The notes under the pieces were generated by a model. It did not search any database, was not told the DNA's origin, and saw nothing but the letters and a program-made list of their open reading frames with translations. From the NCBI GenBank assembly GCA_003339605.1, contig QOVW01000001.1, positions 1-62,907 of the forward strand: a DNA stretch of 62,907 bases. The letters run 5' to 3'. Below are positions 58,769 to 62,907 of this stretch, in pieces (positions within the stretch are counted from its first letter, which is position 1; each line of letters opens with the position of its first letter). The DNA comes from Spirobacillus cienkowskii. GTDB taxonomy: Bacteria > Bdellovibrionota_B > Oligoflexia > Silvanigrellales > Silvanigrellaceae. The position numbers were made by a program, and so were the translations under genes.

Positions 58769-59842
58769 TTATTTTGTTTCAAATTGCGCCAATTCAATAT
58801 ATAAAGTTAATCCAATAAATACTTCATTAATATCAATTGAATATCCTACAGAATTAAAATTATTTTCTAAAAGATTAATATTATTATCAATTTCAATTTC
58901 GTTTTTATCTGATTTTACATAAAGCACAATATTGCCATTATCAGCAAGTAAATCTTGATTTATTAAATTTAAAACACTAGTAGTACCTATTTTATTAAAT
59001 CTTAAGACCCTTTTTTTATTTGCAGGAATAAAAGTTAGTTTACCATTTACTGTATATTCAGTTTTTATATGTACTGGTAATATTGTAATATCTGCATTTA
59101 TATTGTGTTTTATTGAATCTTTTTTACCTTGTTCTAATTTTCTATTAGAATAATTGAAGTTTTTATTTTGACTATCTAATAATTCTAAAATTAAACTACG
59201 ACCTTCTAATTTAGTGATACAGTAACTTGGTTTCAATGAACTATTGAATTTTATATCGATTGCATTCTTTGGATTTAGGTTATTATGACTAATAAAAATA
59301 TTCTCATACTGAAAAATTCCACCAACAAATTTTCCAAATACTGGATTTTTAATAATTGGCTTTTCTGAAAAATCAAAAATTTTAACAGTAATATTAGAAA
59401 CACTAAAATCTAAGTTATGATTAAATGTGGTAACTGAATCAGAAGGCGTGAATTCAAGAAGTGGAAATATTTTACTTAAATTTAATGAAACTTTATCAAT
59501 TTTTTCTTTTATTTCTTTTACTTCATTTTCATAAATATCTTGCCATGGAACGACTGTAATTGAATATGATATCGTATTTCTTGTTTTATTTTTTATTAAA
59601 ATATTTGAAGTGGGTTTTGTAATATCTGGAGTAATAATTAATGAATCTGTTTCAAAAAAAATTCCGCTTTCTGATCTATTAAAACGTTTGATTTTCTCAT
59701 AAACTCCATTAACATTTATAATAAAATGAACATTAGAATAATCTAAGCTAAAATTTTGTAAATTAACTGATTCAGTTTCTTCTGTAGTAAATGAAAAATT
59801 TGTAGCAAGTCTGCAATAACTCGGAAAAACCTCTGCACTCAT
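58769..59842 (-). CDS. Fibre or virion-associated protein
   Basis: 357 residues from ATG 59842, with TTGGAGAT upstream; an ATG at 59878 lacks a ribosome site. Beta-rich throughout (FSFTTEETESVNLQNFSLDY), with a central helix KEIKEKIDKVSLNLSKIF and FNHNLDFSVSNITVKIFD resembling receptor-binding modules. Partner of the collar-like protein 20 bp downstream. Confidence 0.5.
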   Translation of the reverse strand: MSAEVFPSYCRLATNFSFTTEETESVNLQNFSLDYSNVHFIINVNGVYEKIKRFNRSESGIFFETDSLIITPDITKPTSNILIKNKTRNTISYSITVVPWQDIYENEVKEIKEKIDKVSLNLSKIFPLLEFTPSDSVTTFNHNLDFSVSNITVKIFDFSEKPIIKNPVFGKFVGGIFQYENIFISHNNLNPKNAIDIKFNSSLKPSYCITKLEGRSLILELLDSQNKNFNYSNRKLEQGKKDSIKHNINADITILPVHIKTEYTVNGKLTFIPANKKRVLRFNKIGTTSVLNLINQDLLADNGNIVLYVKSDKNEIEIDNNINLLENNFNSVGYSIDINEVFIGLTLYIELAQFETK

Positions 59843-59907
59843 AAAAATCTCCAATTGATCGAGAAATAATTTTCTCAATATCAGTTGTGATTTTTAAATA
59901 CAAATTA

Positions 59908-59924
59908 ACAGATTGCTAAAATTA
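59908..59924 (-). promoter_or_regulatory. Degenerate late motif upstream of fibre genes
   Basis: AATTTTAGCAATCTGT on the - strand, one base shorter than the late motif, 66 bases before the fibre gene start at 59842. The gap also holds an imperfect hairpin near 59854-59877. Confidence 0.45.
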
Positions 59925-60746
59925 TTTGTTTGTTATAATTGGACGCGCTACACATCTGCAATTAATTTCTGAGCCTGGAAAGATATAATTTCCATTTATT
60001 ATCGGTAACTTATTCCAAGAACAAAGCTTACCATCTAATTCTCTATGCGCAGCTCTTACTCGCTCATCTCTACAAGTAATCCACACAAATTCATCGAAGC
60101 CTACTTCAGTTTGTAATGATTTTGTTACAGATCCTTCTAATCCCGAAACTTGATCACGCGCAATAAAAGCAATTGAATTTCTTAATTTTTGATCATTAAT
60201 TTTAATTTCGCTTTCTATGCTATCTTTATCTGAAATTTTTTCTAATATATTATATATTGCCATTTTATTGTTATTTACATACTTATATAAAGCTTCCTTA
60301 AAACTAAAAATATTCTTTTCTACCCACAAATTCAATTGTTTTTGATAATTATCTTTATCTAAATGTGGTTTTATTTTAAAAATTTTTTCAACTTGTTCTG
60401 TCAATTTGTTCTTTGAAAATCCATAAATTTTATTTGAATATTTTGAAAAAAATTCTTTCAAAACTTTATATGGTAAATAAATCTCTAATGCTGTTATAAC
60501 TTTTTCAAAAAAATTTTCTATATCACTTTTATCATCAGATTCATCTGAGTCTAAATTTAAAGAATAAGTTTTAATCCAATCATTTGTTTTTATTTCAATA
60601 TTTTTTTTTAGGTATTTAACAAATGGATTAGTTAGGCTAACTAATTCGCGCTGGAATTGTCTTTCTAATGCAATAGCAGGAAAAGCTTGAATTCTAGCGT
60701 TATAATTTGGTTTGGAATTTTTTTTTGCATATTCTATAAAATTCAT
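59922..60746 (-). CDS. Phage Mu F-like minor head protein
   Basis: 274 residues. The C-terminal block VWITCRDERVRAAHRELDGK, then FPGSEINCRCVARP is diagnostic for the Mu gpF/SPP1 gp7 family (D-x-R-x-R..H..ldG....P.....P..e.nCrC). It follows the portal with a four-base overlap. Such proteins enter the head with the portal and may be injected or help assembly. Confidence 0.9.
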   Translation of the reverse strand: MNFIEYAKKNSKPNYNARIQAFPAIALERQFQRELVSLTNPFVKYLKKNIEIKTNDWIKTYSLNLDSDESDDKSDIENFFEKVITALEIYLPYKVLKEFFSKYSNKIYGFSKNKLTEQVEKIFKIKPHLDKDNYQKQLNLWVEKNIFSFKEALYKYVNNNKMAIYNILEKISDKDSIESEIKINDQKLRNSIAFIARDQVSGLEGSVTKSLQTEVGFDEFVWITCRDERVRAAHRELDGKLCSWNKLPIINGNYIFPGSEINCRCVARPIITNK

Positions 60747-62083
60747 TTCGTTTTCTCTGTGTCGCTTAATTCATTATCTTCTTCATTTATTTCTTTTATT
60801 GTATTGGAATTTCTTGTTTTATTATCAAGAATAATTCTATGGCCAAATTTAAGTCCATTAAATCTTGATTCAGCAACTTCATCAGGATCTAATGTTTGAT
60901 TATTAATATATAAATTGTCCGCTTGTGCATATTTTAAATACACATCTGCTTCTTTTAATGGATCCTGTTGATACAATGAATTAAATTCGATATGAATTTC
61001 TTGCTCTTTATCCTGAGATAAATATTGTTTAAAAAATTCGCTGATTTTCTCAAGTTTTGGCTGTAAATATTGCTCTTGAACATGTGAAACAATATCATAC
61101 CATTCTGTTTGCTCAGTACGTCCGCTCGTATTTCCTTGACTTCCTTCACCTAATAACTTTGTATGCGGCATTTTTGAAACTGCTACAAGTCTTTCTGTTA
61201 TCTTGTTAAGTAGTTCTGGAATACCCGCAAGTGATAAGGCTTTTCTATCAAAGTCTTCGTTCTCTCCTAAAACCAATGCTCTAAAATTTGACCGCATATC
61301 ATCCATTATCTCAATTCTTTTTTTTACTAATTCTATGTCGTTACATGATATAGCTTCAATAAAAGAAGGGATTTTATAGATGCCTTGCCAAATTTCTGGA
61401 AATACTGCTGCGATGTTTTCGTGAGCAATATTAAAATTTTTAAGTGCTTGATATATTCCAGTAAAAATACTTTCATGCCAATAACCATTATTAACATAAC
61501 TTTCATAATCAGTTTTTACTCCATCGAAAACAATACATCGTGAAGCATGAAATTTTTTTATTATATTGTTATTATGCTTATAGTTGTTAGAAGCATTAAA
61601 CTTATAAAATTTTGGTAACCCAAAATTTAAAGATGCTAGATCTTCATCGATACATTCTCCAGAAATTTGGTATCTATTAAAAGGAATTATCCAATTTATT
61701 TTTTTTATTTTTTTTAAATCAATCTCTTTTTCTAATGAAAGACCATCATCAAATCCAAAAAGAAGAACTGATCCGCCATATTTTCTCGCATCAATCCATG
61801 CTGTTTCAATTTTATTCCTTAAATCTAATTTATTGAATTCTTTATTAAATATTTCAGTTTCTTTTTTCTTTTTTAAAACAAAGTTGAAGCCTTCACGCAA
61901 AGACTCTTCTACAACTTCGCCTAAAATTTTTTTAGCTAGCTCATCAGTTTTATATAAAATATCTGCCATAGTTTTATTTACATTAAAATCAAATAATTTC
62001 GCAGAGCTTCTTTTGTCTTTATTTGTATAAAGACCTGTTTTTATGTCTTGCCATCCATCAAGATTAAATTGATCATTGCTCAT
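60743..62083 (-). CDS. Phage portal protein (DUF1073-like)
   Basis: 446 residues from ATG 62083, which follows AAGGAGAG; an ATG at 62101 overlaps that site. AWIDARKYGGSVLLFGFDDG, WIIPFNRYQISGE and MPHTKLLGEGSQGNTSGRTE, then WYDIVSHVQEQYLQPKLEKI are the DUF1073 portal blocks. It forms the dodecameric DNA gate for the terminase encoded at 4.3 kb. First structural gene of the late cluster, 36 bases below an exact late motif. Confidence 0.88.
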   Translation of the reverse strand: MSNDQFNLDGWQDIKTGLYTNKDKRSSAKLFDFNVNKTMADILYKTDELAKKILGEVVEESLREGFNFVLKKKKETEIFNKEFNKLDLRNKIETAWIDARKYGGSVLLFGFDDGLSLEKEIDLKKIKKINWIIPFNRYQISGECIDEDLASLNFGLPKFYKFNASNNYKHNNNIIKKFHASRCIVFDGVKTDYESYVNNGYWHESIFTGIYQALKNFNIAHENIAAVFPEIWQGIYKIPSFIEAISCNDIELVKKRIEIMDDMRSNFRALVLGENEDFDRKALSLAGIPELLNKITERLVAVSKMPHTKLLGEGSQGNTSGRTEQTEWYDIVSHVQEQYLQPKLEKISEFFKQYLSQDKEQEIHIEFNSLYQQDPLKEADVYLKYAQADNLYINNQTLDPDEVAESRFNGLKFGHRIILDNKTRNSNTIKEINEEDNELSDTEKTK

Positions 62084-62118
62084 ATTCTCTCCTTTATTCA
62101 TAGAATATGAGCAACATT

Positions 62119-62131
62119 ACAGATTGTCTAA
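62119..62131 (-). promoter_or_regulatory. Late-operon motif upstream of portal
   Basis: TTAGACAATCTGT on the - strand, identical to the terminase copy, preceded by a CATAAT-like box about 10 bases upstream. The conserved bases thus fall close to the expected start of transcription. Confidence 0.65.
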
Positions 62132-62132
62132 A

Positions 62133-62417
62133 TTAATTATGATCTAACAAATAGATATGCGAAGCTAGCTCATTTTGTAAATCTATAAGTTTGTTGTTCA
62201 GCTTGTCATAAACTTCAAAAGTTACATTGCAATTCCTGCAGTTCTCTTTTAATTTTTCAATATTTTTAATAGAAGCAGATAGAAGAATATAAGAAGCTTC
62301 TAAATCGTTATTTAAATAATTTCTAAGTAAAGAAACACCGTTTACAAAATATTTCATTCTATATTTTGTTTCATTGATATTATCTTCTGTCACTTCAAAA
62401 CTATTGCTCATGTTCAT
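62133..62417 (-). CDS. Hypothetical protein upstream of portal
   Basis: 94 residues, helical; a conserved-looking CRNCNVTFEVYDKL segment near residues 66-79 may bind metal. GAGAGG precedes ATG 62417. A variant late motif at 62437-62449 lies 20 bases upstream. Family not recognised; as the first late gene it could be a regulator or a small head protein. Confidence 0.5.
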   Translation of the reverse strand: MNMSNSFEVTEDNINETKYRMKYFVNGVSLLRNYLNNDLEASYILLSASIKNIEKLKENCRNCNVTFEVYDKLNNKLIDLQNELASHIYLLDHN

Positions 62418-62436
62418 TTTCTACCTCTCGTGAATT

Positions 62437-62449
62437 ACGAATTGTCTAA
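62437..62449 (-). promoter_or_regulatory. Variant late motif at the head of the late cluster
   Basis: TTAGACAATTCGT on the - strand, 11 of 13 bases as in the exact copies, 20 bases before the start at 62417. Confidence 0.5.
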
Positions 62450-62868
62450 AATTAGCATATCAACTATAAATCAACTTTTGCTGTCATTGCTATGACAATA
62501 TTATATATCAATATCAAAACGCTTAAAAAAGCGGCAAATCATTTTAAAGATATTTTTAAAGTCATTGGCTTATTTTAAATCAGCTGTTGAGTCATTTCAC
62601 TTAACTTGCTTCTAAAAGCTTTTAAAAACAATTTAAACTATGTTGCTTTTAAAAAGAAGACTTAGGAATCGATTTAATATTATTTTTTAAATGATTAATT
62701 TTATAGCAACTACTGAATTTTACATTCTGAAAATTTAAGTCGTAGGATTTTTATCCTTACGACTTAAATTTTCAGAGTCCTCTTAGAGTCTCTATTAGAC
62801 TCTAAGAGGACTCTTAAGACTCTAGAGAAAAGTTATATAACGTATAAAACAACAATTACAGGTTTTTT
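62450..62868. other. Origin-proximal non-coding region with two long hairpins
   Basis: No gene seen. Hairpin 1 (62726-62776): about 22-bp stem from CTGAAAATTTAAGTCG with one bulge. Hairpin 2 (62774-62814): perfect 18-bp stem AGAGTCCTCTTAGAGTCT and its complement, loop CTATT. They adjoin each other and end about 55 bp before the iterons. They may insulate the origin from late transcription or serve as primase/single-strand initiation sites. Confidence 0.6.
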
Positions 62869-62907
62869 GCACGCTAAAACCTTAGTTCGAGCACGCTAAA
62901 ACCTTAG
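62869..62907. repeat. Iterons of the plasmid origin (right end)
   Basis: One complete 22-bp iteron (62869-62890) and a 17-base partial one (62891-62907). Joined to position 1 they continue the array, but with a 15-bp step at the junction instead of 22 bp. Confidence 0.85.

Noticed and set aside
62726-62814. Simple rho-independent terminators only
   Set aside because: Stems of 18-22 bp without a T-run directly after them and close to the iterons do not fit plain terminators; recorded as origin-proximal hairpins of uncertain role.
1-62907. tRNA or rRNA genes
   Set aside because: I looked for cloverleaf-like GC-rich segments with TTC-loop patterns and found none; a tRNA scan would be decisive.

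Overview
The window reads as one complete or nearly complete circular replicon of about 63 kb: a temperate phage that lives as a plasmid (a phage-plasmid). The same 22-bp iteron occurs at both ends. Plasmid replication, partition and addiction genes share the molecule with a full set of contractile-tail (myovirus-type) head, tail and lysis genes. Base composition is very AT-rich. Shine-Dalgarno sequences are strong, lipoprotein signal peptides are Gram-negative in type, and CRISPR relatives are type I-F, so the host is a low-GC Gram-negative bacterium. Silvanigrellales or a relative is a guess that the sequence alone cannot prove.

Layout. (a) 62.7 kb through the ends to 3.7 kb: long hairpins, iteron origin, AbrB-like regulator, primase-helicase and an iteron-type Rep protein. 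(b) 3.85-5.7 kb: terminase small and large subunits on the + strand, cut off from the other late genes by the origin. (c) 5.8-8.2 kb: ParA, a ribbon-helix-helix partner, a lipoprotein and an exported coiled-coil protein. (d) 8.4-11.7 kb, - strand: small unknown proteins and a DEDDh exonuclease. (e) 11.7-15.3 kb: a less AT-rich plasmid module with a KfrA-like coiled-coil protein, a tyrosine recombinase, an orphan ParB-like protein and a VapBC toxin-antitoxin pair. (f) 15.4-22.5 kb: an unusual stripped-down type I-F CRISPR-like locus. It has Cas2-3 and a Cas6f whose catalytic residues look lost, but no Cas1 and no Csy1-3. It also has a promoter-driven array of five I-F-style hairpins with short, uneven, partly shared spacers. 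(g) 23-28.2 kb, - strand: early phage genes (replication proteins, ImmA-type peptidase, dUTPase). (h) 28.5-31.3 kb, + strand: MFS transporter, a LuxR-type ligand-binding domain without a DNA-binding domain, a CI/S24-like repressor and a GNAT acetyltransferase. (i) 31.3-34.7 kb: Bet/RecT annealase, Gp157-like protein, SSB and a decayed HAD phosphatase. (j) 34.8-37.3 kb: membrane protein and an actin-like ParM/ParR operon in which ParM appears circularly permuted. (k) 37.5-62.4 kb, - strand: lysis, tail fibre, baseplate, Dam methylase, tape measure, tail chaperone with a programmed frameshift, tube, sheath, connectors, capsid, protease, cargo/fibre genes, Mu-F-like protein and portal.

How it works together. 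Rep, the iterons and the primase-helicase should maintain the plasmid; two partition systems (ParA type and ParM type) plus VapBC stabilise it. The repressor/receptor/transporter operon is placed like a lysis-lysogeny switch that may read a small molecule. A conserved motif, TTAGACAATCTGT, lies 20-66 bases upstream of the start codon of at least seven late operons, including terminase on the opposite strand, and probably coordinates late expression. The Cas2-3/Cas6f/hairpin module may borrow host Csy proteins, interfere with host I-F immunity, or be a new RNA-binding system. It is the strongest candidate here for undescribed biology, together with the permuted ParM and the phage-borne LuxR-like receptor.
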